Assembly: GCA_025330725.1 (NCBI GenBank)
Contig: JAIWND010000016.1
Span: forward strand, 558,001 to 622,000
Source: Chlamydoabsidia padenii
Lineage: Eukaryota > Mucoromycota > Mucoromycetes > Mucorales > Cunninghamellaceae
Length of the DNA stretch: 64,000 bases
Reading direction: 5' to 3'
A model generated the notes under the pieces. It saw only the letters and a program-made list of their open reading frames with translations, was not told where the DNA came from and did not search any database. Positions 39,819 to 50,594 of this stretch are shown here, piece by piece (the stretch's first letter is position 1; each line of letters starts with the position of its first letter). The translations under genes were made by a program, and so were the position numbers.

Positions 39819-39912
39819 TTGGGCGTGAGTTCAGGTCAGCTCGGGGAGAAAACTGTTGGGCAAAAAGTTGGGCGTAGAATCCAGGCCAACTCCGGGGGGG
39901 GGGGTAAACTGT
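39819..39912 (+). repeat. Imperfect tandem direct repeat (about 40 bp units)
   Basis: Two related units, 39819-39856 and 39868-39912, share TTGGGCGT, TCCAGG/TCAGG, AACTC/AGCTC-CGGGG and AAACTGT in the same order, with a G-run expansion in the second unit. It lies between the SAHH 3' end and the F-box pseudogene. Confidence 0.65.
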
Positions 39913-39962
39913 CTATTTGATACATGACCATGATTCAATCATGTACTGTGCAATAGGTTATC

Positions 39963-40051
39963 ATAACGAAATCGTTATTCTCAATAGTAATGCTATTCTG
40001 GGTTTGAATATCACCATTCTGAGATTTAATGTGCTGTACTTTACAGTACAG
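39963..40051. repeat. Two short inverted repeats upstream of the F-box pseudogene
   Basis: ATAACGA-AA-TCGTTAT (39963-39978) has perfect 7-base arms, and CTGTAC-TTTACA-GTACAG (about 40034-40051) has perfect 6-base arms. They sit about 140-225 bases before the broken F-box start codon and may be protein-binding palindromes or small hairpins. Confidence 0.5.
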
Positions 40052-40188
40052 CCATTAGCCCACCAGAAAAAACACGGCTGTGGGGCGTGAACGTTTTTTT
40101 AGGCTCAGACCCTTTTTTAATTCAAACTGCTCTCTTTCACATACTTATCTGTCATTAATCACATTCTTCTATCTTGCATCCACTTTAA

Positions 40189-41208
40189 ATGGCTTACTTC
40201 AACCAGCTCCCTAATGAAGTAATCTACATGATGTTTGACATTCTTGATTACAAGAAAAAAGATCTCCATCAACTCTGATTAACCAACAAATTCTGGTACT
40301 TGGCGACGAACGAGCTTTTATGGAATGCACCAACAGAAAGTACAGAGCGATACTGCGTTTTTCTTCCAAGCTTGGCTCACCAACTTTTGTCCAGTCTGAA
40401 ATTCAATCACAAGTCTTTACAACTTTGCTCTCTTCCTCTTGGTCAATATGCGCGCAAACTTGTGTTTGTACCTGACGACTTGGCGAAGGATATCATCTCA
40501 CTATTGGGCTACACTCCTTTAGTGAAATCTCTTGCTTTGTGCTATTCCAAAGTTACTGATAAAGGCTTTATGCGCATGGTTAGTCGGTGTCTCAAATTGA
40601 AACGGTGCAGACTGATCCGTTGTGGTAACTTCACTCAAAACGGTGTAGCCTCTTTGGCCGATCACTGTCTCCAACTTGACGATCTCGAATTGGTCCTTAA
40701 TAAACAAACTACTTCCATGGTATTGCTTGGCTTGAAGAATTGTCCGTTGGAACGATTGAGGTTTTCCTTTTTGGATTGGTCTGGTGCTTATCATCTTACT
40801 AAACTATTTTTACCAGCAGCCAATAAATTGTCACCTCTCTTCCCCATGTTAAATGACTTGCCCATCACAAACTGTAATTCCATTTATCTTGAACTCGTAA
40901 GGTTCTTTATCAAGTCTCGACCTCGCCTTTAAAAACTCAATTTATCCCATTGTGGGGTTACTGACGCCATAGTGGACACCATCGCTGACTCTATGCCTGA
41001 CCTACAACATCTGGATTTGCTTGGAAACAAAGGAATTACTGTCCCTGCTATGGAACGACTGGGAAAGGCGTGCACAAAGCTAACTTGGTTGAATACCCCT
41101 CGTATTGGATTTTTTGATGGAACCTATACCTTTCCTACCGCTCGAGATCATACGGTATTGGAACAAAAGGAACTCGCTATTATTCCATCTTTGAATACGG
41201 CAACCTAA
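40189..41208 (+). pseudogene. F-box/leucine-rich-repeat gene with two in-frame stop codons
   Basis: One continuous 340-codon frame runs from ATG 40189 to the TAA ending at 41208, interrupted only by TGA at 40276-40278 and TAA at 40930-40932. The first 40 codons encode an F-box (FNQLPNEVIYMMFDILDYKK, then HQL-stop-LTNKFWYLATNELLW), the part that would bind Skp1 in an SCF ubiquitin ligase. LRR-like units follow (LVKSLALCYSKVTDKGFMRM, LKRCRLIRCGNFTQNG, LDDLELVL, LQHLDLLGNKGITVPAMERL). The stops replace what is probably Arg (CGA to TGA) and an unknown residue. No frameshift has accumulated and no intron with good sites removes either stop, so loss is recent or the stops are read through. The longest uninterrupted piece, 40279-40932, lacks the start of the F-box. 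Confidence 0.8.
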
Positions 41209-41484
41209 CGCAGAAAATGGATGTAATCATATGGAACAACTTGGCACTGAATGAACACTCTCTCTTTTCATGTAGTATAGTTGTTTAGAATAGCCTTGTA
41301 AATATCAATATCAATAAACTTTTTTTTTATATGGTTCAATTTGATAGTGGTGTTTGTGGGGGATGGGAAAATTTATGTAATTCGCGTGGAGGGAACCCTA
41401 TATACTATATATATGATAAATTCAAAGGCTTTGGGATATCCATGTAAGGACTGTACTGTAAATACATGATTAAATCATGGCAAA

Positions 41485-41486
<2 letters not shown>

Positions 41487-41524
<38 letters not shown>
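41487..41524 (+). repeat. 38-base T homopolymer
   Basis: An uninterrupted T-run in the gene-poor region after the F-box pseudogene. It could be the tail of a reverse-transcribed insertion on the minus strand, but no flanking duplication or retro-gene was recognised. Confidence 0.85.
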
Positions 41525-42597
41525 CGCCGTGCATACTATGGTAAAAAAAAAACTTTGGATTTTTCTTTTCAAAGGCAAATTACTCGTCGTGTAGACTAGC
41601 TCTGACCGTGAAAGGAAATTTGCCAATGGGGAATATCATGCAGAATTGGTATTTGACATTTAAGCCCCGACTTCGCTCAGGGGAATATGTTGGGTGTATT
41701 TAATCGTGTGCATTGATATAGGTACGATTAGATAGTGGATACAATATGTCTTACTGCGATCGACAATGTAAACTACTACCGAGTTTGGTAGTGCTGGAAA
41801 CATCCATCATAATCAAAGGAGTCTAGAGTCGACGCGCTAAAAGATGTACTATTGGTATTTGCGTTTATGCATGTATGTAAATGTAAACTTTGCTCATGTC
41901 TGCCACGAGGCTGTGAGCGCTTAATTTTCTTAGTAAAGTACGTTGGGAGAGGGATTTGGAAAAACCATAATCACTTTAATTATTAGCATTGAATTGTAAT
42001 GGAGTTAGTAATGTACTTACTAGGGAATAAGCGTAAGGCGGTGAGACGAGGATTCACCTTTTTTTGTTATGACAGACACCGGATCGGGGATTCAAAGTTT
42101 CCCAAAAATCATGCAGGAGTTGGCATGTAGATTTTTACTTCGATCCTACCAGATAATAGAGATGTACACCATGTCACCCAAGTATTGTATAAAACAGGTA
42201 ATATACAAAGATATGTCATTCATACCATAGGCAAAGTCAGAGGAAAACATGTCCTCTCTTTATTTTTATTTTTATTACAAGTCCACACCATGATTTATCA
42301 ACAATACATATACAAAATACACTTTATTTAATAAAGGTTATCTAATTGGAAATAATAAAACTATATGTGGATAATGTAGTGGAGAGGATTGAAGAAGGTA
42401 TACCTATAAAAAGAGACTGTAGGATGAATCTATATACAACTAAAGAAGAGGACGGGGGAGAGTTGGCACATTTAGCAAGTGATGGGAGGAATATCATCAT
42501 CATTTAAAAGATTTAGACCCCAGTTAATATCATAACGTGGAGGCTAGAAACCTTTGAATAGTTGTGTCAAATACATAATTAGTTCAGTCTTGAGTTG

Positions 42598-42792
42598 TTA
42601 ATTTTCCGCATTGTTATCATCCAATGCCCATATTCGTTTGGACAATTGTTGTGATTGTTCTAAAAGATCGTCACGCATGTCATCCGAAGCGGTTTCGGCT
42701 TCCTTCATGATCAACTTTAATTGTGTCAGCAGATCGTCTTCTTGTGTGTGCTATTTTTTCGCCGTCGTTTCTTCAAGTACTTGTCGTTCCAT
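42598..42792 (-). pseudogene. Possible broken small coiled-coil gene or terminal exon
   Basis: The minus strand gives a 65-codon frame: MERQVLEETTAKK, a TAG stop, then HTQEDDLLTQLKLIMKEAE and a charged helical stretch ending WALDDNNAEN before TAA. The composition (heptad-like Leu, many Glu/Lys/Gln, no low-complexity DNA) looks like real protein and not random AT-rich sequence. Either CAG mutated to TAG (position about 42751-42753), or the AAAAAATAG is a splice acceptor and this is the last exon of a gene whose other exons I could not find. Family unknown. Confidence 0.35.
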
Positions 42793-43868
42793 ATTTGAAA
42801 GAGGAACAAAGATCAGCAAAAATTAACGAAAAGGGGGCTTATGGGGCGAGCGGCATTTCAAAAAATCAAGGTATCACCGTGGGTATACATAGTCAACCCT
42901 CTTATTGGACGAAGACATAAAGTAATCTTCGAGTTGTCTACACTATTCATCATGCTATCTCATGGTAATAGTTTCACATCAAGCTAACAAGAGAAGAGGT
43001 ACATGTTCCTCGCATGGCAGATCAGCGGAATGTGAATTTTTTTTTCAGGGGAAACTTTTTGATCCTATCACTTTTGTGAGCACAGATGATGATCTCCTTT
43101 TCAGCATGGCTCCTTTTTATTTTCTCACCTTTGTATAATATATCCGAACGAACATGATGAATTTGTTTTCATATTGAAACATACCAAAGAGCTAATCAAT
43201 AGCATGCGATGCATCATTTACTGTTATATTAATCTTCAACACAAGGGAGGGGGAGGGTGCTTGAAAACAAATCGAATTAATCAAACATTTCTCGGTTTTT
43301 ACATAGACAACATCCATGGGAGGATTATGCATGATGCCCCGCACAATGTCGATAACACCAAATCTATTCATTGATCCAAGACATAATAAAAGGGAGAAAT
43401 AGTTAATTCATTGATGACATTCCATAATTATAAAAAACAGAAAAACAAAAAGAGATAGAAAGGGGAAATGAACTAAAGTTGCTAACAAAGGAGACACTTT
43501 AAATGTATCACCCCCCTCTTTTACATCTTACTGTCGGCACACTATTTTCTACGATATTAACATTTTTAGTCTAGTTGATTCAGCTGTATGAACTGCGTAT
43601 ACTAAACGAATCAATAATGGATCTCCTATAAAAAGGCCTTGGTTGATGAATTGACTTTTTTTTTTTTTTTTTCTTCTTTTTTTCTATATCATTCCTACTA
43701 CACTAATCAAAAGATTACAATACATAACGTATCTTTGTAGCATTTTCCTTCCCCCATTACTTTCGTTTCCACACAACCCATTACATTCATTTTTTATTAT
43801 TACTATACATCGACATTTTTGTTCAAATACATCCATTTTATTCATTTATTTATCAAGACAAGGACAAA

Positions 43869-44789
43869 ATGAAGGTAGTTTAAACAAACTCCCCCAATGC
43901 AACTATCTAAACTAATATGAATCTACTTGTGCTAGTTAATCTATACCACTATTATCATGTTTCTTTTCCTTGTTTCCAGAGTAATCGCAGAGATGGATCA
44001 TTTCAATTTGATTGATTCCAATAATCAATACACTACCGGCGATACCATTTCCTTCCTTGTCGACGATATGCCAGATGATGAAGATCAGACTATAATGGCT
44101 AACCTACATAAAATAGATGGAAGGTGAGTCAGTCATGCATTGTATATACCATGTATACCTCTTAACCACCTCTCCATTTCATTAGTTTTATCAAGACCAT
44201 TCACACATGGAGTAGCCAAGAGGTGGATGACAATGGTGATGAATTCTCCTTCCAGTGGTCGATCGATGTGACAGAAGGAGGTAGTTATTATGTCGAGATT
44301 AAAGCAGGCACGAGTATGGAAGATACCACCAAAAGTGTTCCATTTACGGTAAATGATGCCACCCCTGCTCCACAACCTGTCCAAGGCTCCTCCTCCTCCT
44401 TACCAGAAGAAGATCCAATCACAGAATCACATCAACCTAATTTACTGTGGAGCAAACCAGGGAATGAGCAAGAGGTAATGCCCAGTTCGTCAGAGAAGGA
44501 GATGGAGGCTGCCGATGATGCCGCTGTTGCCCAAGAAAAAGCATGGATTGCACAACAACAAAAACATTCGTCCAGTAATAGTCCAAAACATTCATCCACC
44601 AAGAGTCCAAAGAGTCATCATCAAACGTCACCTAAAAGCCATGCTGTAGATATCGTTAACCAGGTCAAAGCTGCTGCTGCCATCAATAAAGCTGCCTCGA
44701 TAGCCCACCTTCTTTCACATCAGAAGCGTAATGCTTATCGCCACATCCACAAAAACCGTGCCAAGTTTGCCAAACGGAATCTATTATAA
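43869..44789 (+). CDS. Secreted Kre9/Knh1-like (Ser-Thr-rich wall) protein with basic C-terminal tail
   Basis: Three exons, 43869-43874, 43936-44123 and 44186-44789, give 265 residues. The tiny first exon encodes only Met-Lys; splicing it to the second (branch ACTAAT, acceptor GCTAG) builds a complete signal peptide (MKLIYTTIIMFLFLVSRVIA). The mature N-terminus, about 25-115, has the Kre9/KNH N-terminal domain pattern (beta-sandwich, PF10342): NQYTTGDTISFLVDD, then FSFQWSIDVTEGGSYYVEIKAG. Relatives are needed for beta-1,6-glucan and wall assembly in yeast. The C-terminal half is a hydrophilic tail with repeated SPKH/SPKSH units, an Ala-rich helix (KAAAAINKAASIAHLL) and a basic end (HIHKNRAKFAKRNLL). 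No GPI signal is visible, which differs from many GPI-anchored relatives. An alternative start at 43957 would still leave a short hydrophobic leader. Confidence 0.75.
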
Positions 44790-46091
44790 ACGGCTGCATT
44801 AGTCTTCTTGTCATCTTCCCCTCCTTTTTTTTTTTTTTATCTTTTGCTTGTGTTTCACCCATTTATATAAATATATCCCCCCAAACCTGTTATTTAGTCT
44901 TCTTTTTTTATCTACTCTTACCGTTTTGTCTTGTAAATCGAGCAAATAAACAACTAATCCATCTTTAACACTTATCCAATGTCTTTGTTCAATTCAGTGT
45001 ATAGTAGCATCCCAGCATGGCAGTGTTTGTTGGTGCATTTGTAGGTTCATGTAATGTCAAGCGGAAAGAAGAAGAGAATAAAGAAAGGGGCTTCAGAAAA
45101 TTATGTCAAATCCAATCGGGGTTTGAAAGTTTAAAAATGCATATTCCTAAAGGGTGATCTTGATCAAAAAAGTAATTTGTTTAGTGGCACATCATTTTAC
45201 TTGGTAGAAGGTGCCCTGTTCACTAAGCCCTCATTATTGTTACACGATTGGGCACAGTTTGATTAGTTCTTTATTTCATGTGCTCCTGAGTTTGCCTTAC
45301 CAAAAAAAAAAAAAAAAAAAAAAAAAAATCAAGTTCGAGTGGACTCTCTCCCAATGGAGGATTTTTTCCCTTTACATCCGATGAACACAACGGATACAAC
45401 GTTCACAACGGATACAACGATTGGTTCTGTAAACGCAGAATTTATCGTGAAGAGGGTTATTCTTGTGGAATGCTGCATAAATTGTAATCACAGCAGCAAA
45501 AGTAAAAGTTTTATTGTAACAAGTCTATTCTACCACAACTATATCCTGCAATATGCGTGAATTTCCTGCGTTTACGAGACCAGGTTTTTTTTTCTTTCTT
45601 TCTGTGATACTGTTTCCTTATAGTGGACACTGGAACGACTCACTACTTTAGAGTACTGACCCTGTTGCGCTGATCCATTGTTTAGATAAAGACCTAAAAA
45701 TAAAAAAGTTGTTTGCGCACTATGTGCCTTGTCATTTTGGCGAAAAGAAAAATGTGAAGCTGGTAAAATTTATTTCCAGCAATCTGCAAATCAAAAAATC
45801 TGTGTCAAGCGCAAAAAGTTTCTGAAAAGGGTGTATTTATTTTTTCATTCGCCACTAAATTCCATCCCACCAGATTAGTAAAAGAAATCTCATGCTCGAA
45901 TGAAATACTTACCGCTTGTCAGCTCATGGTGTAACTTTTTGCCTCATGGTACTACCTCGGCGGGATTTGAAGTATGCTGAGTTGAGGCGAGGATGAGACG
46001 ATTTAGTGCAAGAAAAAGAAAACTAGCTTTCTGCTTTTTGAATCAAACTTTTTTCTCTTTTACTTTTTCACTTATCTATGATACCTCGAAC
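44790..46091. other. 1.3-kb intergenic region before the kelch pair
   Basis: Holds AAATAAAC near 44943 (poly(A) signal), an exact recurrent word at 45117-45127, a poly-A at about 45302-45328, a short direct repeat CACAACGGATACAACG (copies near 45387 and 45405), a 10-base inverted pair (GTAAACGCAG 45429-45438, CTGCGTTTAC 45566-45575), and another exact recurrent word at 45961-45971, 121 bases before the kelch ATG. The ORF at 45339-45560 has no recognisable features. Confidence 0.45.
45961..45971 (-). promoter_or_regulatory. Recurrent promoter word (CGGGATTTGAA) before kelch gene 1
   Basis: Exact complement of TTYAAAYCCCG, preceded by GG to make GGCGGGATTTGAA, 121 bases upstream of the ATG at 46092. 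Confidence 0.55.
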
Positions 46092-48170
46092 ATGATTCAC
46101 TTGATTTATATACTACTGTATGTCATTCAAGCGGGAGCGATTCCCGGCAGAGTCCTGCAAGGTAGGGAGAAAAAAAAAAAAAAAAGATAGAAAAAGGAAA
46201 TTTGATTCTCCGCCATCTCCGTCCTTTTCTTCCTTAAACACTCTCTCTCTCTTTCTCTTTACGACAGCATGTACACTCCTTGATACACAGGTGTATTGCT
46301 ATGGCGGATACCAATCTGCTTCTGGCGGTGTCTTTACAAACATGAAGCCGGATCACTTGACAATTAATGTGACTCAGTTATCACCGTCCAACCTACCAAA
46401 CTGGCAACCATTGACACCCCCTGCGACAGGAACACGACCCGAACCACGATCAGCTTTTTCCATGGCCGCACTTGATAGCCATCGCTATATAATGTTGGGG
46501 GGTGGTCATGGCGATGCTCTCAACACACCAGCCATCATTTATGACCGTAATGGCAATACGTGGACAGCACTTGCTGAGCCTCCTTTCTACATGTAAAATT
46601 TGACTTGACACATATATATATATCCTTTTGTTTTAACCCAGTCTATATATAGGTCCGAAGGTGCCATGGTGTCTAGTGATCCAAATACCGTCTTTGCCTA
46701 TGGCGGGAAATTGTAGGTATCTAAAGGGGAGAGGGGGGGGGAAATAGAATGGATGACTGACTGACTTTTTGTTAATAGGAATAGTACGCCCAATTACACA
46801 CCAAGCAATCTATTGAAATTGGATTTAACTACGGTTGTAAGTAACACATTGACTTTTTAATTTTCTGTATTCTAACTAGATTATTTAGCCAGGAAAATGG
46901 GCCGTGTTACCTAGTGGCCCAGGTGCGCCTCCAATTAGCAGATATGGCCATGCTATGACGATACGTAATAATATTATTTACTTCTTTGGTGGTTTTTTGA
47001 ATCTTCCAGAAACCAAATTACAGCCTAATATTGTCCCTCTGTTTAATGTCAGCTGGTACAACACACTTACAGGTAATAATGATAATAATGATAATAAAAA
47101 AAGGAGGGGGGGGGAAATACGTTACTTACATGACTATTATTATCATCACATAGATCAGTGGGGCACTAACATGGCAACAGGAGATAATCCTGCAGGAAGA
47201 AAATATCATACGGCAACCCTAAGTAAGACCTTTTAGTATTACTATTATCATTGGATGATATTAATAGACATTGTTGTTTGACTAGTTGGAAACACATCAT
47301 CAGTGCTTATATATGGTGGGACAGGTCTTGCCAATCTACAAGGTAAAAAAAAAAAAAAAATCTCGATATTGTCATCCAGATACTCATTTTGTTTACATAA
47401 TAGCTTTACCATTACTGGATTATATCTATATTTACGATCTCGACGAACACAAGTACACAAAAGTCAAACCTGATGGCGGCGGGCCAGGGGCACGGATTGG
47501 ACATTCAGGTACGAACACCGAAATATGGGACCATGTGCTAACATGATTTTTATGGAACAACACCATCATTTAGCAATCTTTTATCAAAACAAAGTCATCA
47601 TCTCCTTTGGATACGATGGTAGTGGTAATATTTTAAACGATAGTCACATACTCGATGTTAGTCAACCCTATACACCATCATGGATCAATGATAACAATAA
47701 CAATAACACCAACTCTACTGATCCTGGATCAAATCGTCACTCGACATCCTTGGCAACTGGTGCTGTTGTTGGTATTGTGATCGGTGTGGTAGCTATTGTG
47801 GCGGTAGGTTGAAGTGTGTATGGAACCATCCTATGATTAAACCTTTTATCTCTTTTTCTCTTTTCAGATAATGGGTATCCTTGCCTTTTTATTTTATAAA
47901 AAACGACACCATCGACATGATGATCCATTCGACAGCTATGTCCCACCACCTCAAGATTTTAATATTGAATTCCCACCAACCATGTTTCCCGACAATAATG
48001 ATCACAACAAGGGCAATCATATTGATAATAGTAGCGGGTTACAACAAGGATCGGTTGATCCTGCCCCGTCTTACCCACCAGCAAAACCTCACCAGGTATT
48101 TCCAACAACAAAACCTCATGAAGACGTTCCTGCACGACCATCTACTGTTAAACCTCTAGGCTCCGACTAG
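46092..48170 (+). CDS. Kelch beta-propeller single-pass membrane protein (paralogue 1)
   Basis: Ten exons, 46092-46161, 46268-46592, 46653-46712, 46779-46836, 46889-47072, 47154-47222, 47286-47342, 47404-47508, 47574-47803 and 47868-48170, give about 486 residues. A signal peptide (MIHLIYILLYVIQAGA) is followed by kelch-type blades: YCYGGYQSASGG, YIMLGGGHGD, FAYGGK, IIYFFGGF, VLIYGGTG and VIISFGYDGSG. A linker with Asn/Thr, one TM helix (TGAVVGIVIGVVAIVAVIMG) split by the last intron, a basic stop-transfer KKRHHRH and a Pro-rich cytosolic tail follow. Predicted topology is propeller outside, tail inside. Such galactose-oxidase/kelch surface proteins are common in Mucorales; the ligand is unknown. 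The acceptor of exon 9 is TTTAG without a strong T-run, yet the frame requires it. Confidence 0.85.
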
Positions 48171-48489
48171 TACATTTGGTCTACTTGTTAATATAGAATC
48201 AAACCCATCTTATTTTATTAATTGTATTTTAAAAAAATATATTTATCTAATAAAAACACACTTCTTTATATTGTGACATTTTATCTTGGACATTATTTAG
48301 GCTATCGTCAAAGTATAACTAGTAACCCCGATGCGTAGTCGTAACAGATGATGAACAAAGTTACATGTTTGTGTGATATAGAAAACAGAAAACCTAAAAA
48401 TAAATAAAAGGGTTCCCTTACCTTTCCTTCCTTCCTGATTTTTTGACGCTCTCTTTTATTTTTCATAAAAGAGTAGTCATATCCTGACC
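48171..48489. other. Spacer between the two kelch genes
   Basis: 319 bases. AATAAAAAC near 48250 serves as the poly(A) signal of the first gene, AAATAAATAAAA follows near 48398, and TTTC-rich DNA lies before the second ATG. No exact recurrent word occurs here; the nearest copy is inside intron 1 of the second gene. Confidence 0.5.
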
Positions 48490-49129
48490 ATGCTTTTCTT
48501 TTTGATACTTTCTTCTTTACTCTTTCACCACACGATTGCTATTGGTCCCAGGGTCCATCAAGGTACAGGGCATATTTCATAATTTTCAAATCCCGCACCT
48601 ACTTATATTTTCCCCTCTCTTCCTTCTTTTCCGATTGTACGAATAGGTTGTACTACTCTTGGCACCAACTTGTATTGTTATGGAGGATACCAATCAGCAT
48701 TAGGTGGTACCTTTACTAATGCCACGGCTGATCACCTTACTGTGGACATGTCCAGTATCGAATTCACCACCTCACCTTCCGTCAATTGGACCACCCTTCC
48801 TTCCACCAACCTTCTTGTACCTCGTGCAGGAATGGCTATCACTTGTTTGGATAACACACGGTATGTAATATCTGGTGGTGGGCTCCTTAATACAACTCTG
48901 GATACACCGACGATACTTTACGATAACTCTCAGCATAATTGGTCGGTTCTCTCTTCTCCTCCTTTTTACACGTAAGTAAAACACTTTTGACTGGACCTCT
49001 TCTCATCTTGTTTATTTTATTTTAATTAGAGGTGATGGTAGAATAGTATCTAGTGATGCAAAAACGGCATGGGCCTATGGCGGCAAACTGTAAGTGGACT
49101 CTTTTTAAATAGACACACAGGAACAACCC

Positions 49130-49177
<48 letters not shown>

Positions 49178-50594
49178 TTGTGAAACTTTAGTAATAGCAC
49201 CCTCCAAACTGCCCCAAGCAATGTACTAAAGTTGGATTTGACTCAAATGGTAAGTAATTTAGTAGTATTTTCAACCTGTGTTTAATTCCCCTCCCTTATA
49301 TATAGCCGGGACAATGGATTCCTCACCTTGGTGGGGCTGGAAGTCCAGGATCAGGTCGATATGGACATGCCGCTGTCTTTAATAAAGGGATGATTTATTA
49401 TTTTGGTGGCTTCTTCCCACCTGCTACTAATGGTGGGAAATCAATACCGGTGCCAATGATGAATGTATCTTTTTACAATACGTTATCAGGTAAACATTTA
49501 TCATACCTGTAAAGAAAGAAAGAGGAAACTAACCTACTTTTTTTTTTTTCTCTCTCTTTTAGACCAATGGGGAATGATTCAATCTAATGGTGATACTCCA
49601 ACAAACAGAATATACCACACAGCTACGTTAGGTAAGTACTTGCACTTTATTGATCATTGATTTAATCATGACATTCTTTTTGATATAGTGAATGGCTCTT
49701 CTACAGTTGTGATTTATGGTGGTACCGGAAGCGACCAACTTCAAGGTATGATGCTTTGATTATATAACTCGCCATATACTCATCCTTTTCTTCTTCTTTT
49801 ATTATTATATGAAAATCTAGCTTTGCCTCTATTGGATACTTGCTATACTTATAATCTTTCCACTCATATATACACAAAGATTGATTTCGACAATGGTCCA
49901 ACTGCTGGTCCTCTTATGGGACATTCAGGTACGACGTAGTAAAAAAGCATAATCCATAAACGAACTAACTCCCACCCCCTCCCCACTTTTTTTTTTTTCT
50001 TAAAAAAAAAAAAAAAAAAATCACAATAGTGGTACAATACCAACAGCAACTTTTTATTCTCTTTGGATACACTAGTAGTGGATATATCTCTAGCAGCGTT
50101 CATATTCTTGACGTGTCAGATCCCACTAGTCCTATCTGGGCTGATCAAGCTTCCTCGCATGCTTCTACATCAGATCAACAAGATAATCATACCGGGGCAA
50201 TCGTAGGTGGTGTCATTGGAGGTGTTGCCTTTTTAGCAGTAAGTGTCAGGGAAAAAAAAAAAAGATGATGTGTTCACTGACATTTTTTTTTTTTTAATTG
50301 TAGATTGTGGCCGGTGCACTCTTTTATTGGTATCGGAAAAAGAAACCCTCGATTCCTGAAAACGACTTTGATCTTTACCAACCACCAGCAGACTTTACTT
50401 CTACTGCCACCCCACCAACATTACTCTCTTCTTCTACAGAGACCAACAGTAAATATCCTGGTTTGGACAACAATCCTTTTGTTATCTCTGACGCTACACC
50501 CGTTTATCAACTCCACAAACCAGATAACCCTCGACGTGGATCTCTTGAACATGACGGATTACTCAAAATCAAGCCTGCCGCTCTCGAACAATGA
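48490..50594 (+). CDS. Kelch beta-propeller single-pass membrane protein (paralogue 2)
   Basis: Ten exons, 48490-48562, 48647-48971, 49030-49089, 49192-49249, 49306-49489, 49563-49631, 49689-49745, 49821-49928, 50030-50238 and 50304-50594, give about 477 residues. Layout is the same as in the preceding gene: signal peptide (MLFFLILSSLLFHHTIA), kelch blades (YCYGGYQSALGG, YVISGGG, WAYGGK, MIYYFGGFF, VVIYGGTG, LFILFGYTSSG), a TM helix (TGAIVGGVIGGVAFLA, IVAGALFYW), a basic YRKKK anchor and a cytosolic tail with PPADF, where the first gene has PPPQDF. Exons 2-7 have exactly the same lengths in both genes (325, 60, 58, 184, 69, 57), so this is a tandem duplication. Introns are full of T and A homopolymers. 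An exact recurrent word lies in intron 1 (48585-48595). Confidence 0.85.
48585..48595 (+). promoter_or_regulatory. Recurrent word TTCAAATCCCG inside intron 1 of kelch gene 2
   Basis: Exact copy located within the first intron, 62 bases before exon 2. Either the element also works downstream of the start, or transcription of this gene starts inside the interval and the first exon is chosen differently. Confidence 0.45.
49132..49176 (+). repeat. 45-base T homopolymer in a kelch gene 2 intron
   Basis: Fills half of the intron between exons ending at 49089 and starting at 49192, immediately before its acceptor region, as an extreme polypyrimidine tract. Confidence 0.9.

Larger units (their letters stand above)
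41209..43868. other. 2.7-kb gene-poor region
   Basis: Contains an AATAAAC near 41312, a long T-run, a variant of the recurrent word (TTTAAGCCCCGAC, about 41659-41671), many short TA-rich stretches and one possible broken small gene on the minus strand (about 42598-42792). The 43640-43868 part is pyrimidine-rich and is the promoter and 5' UTR of the Kre9-like gene, with CTATAAAAAG near 43626 as a TATA-like box. Confidence 0.4.

Noticed and set aside
41487..41524. Poly-T as the tail of a processed pseudogene
   Set aside because: The adjacent sequence does not resemble any coding region I recognise and no target-site duplication was seen; such runs are common throughout this window.
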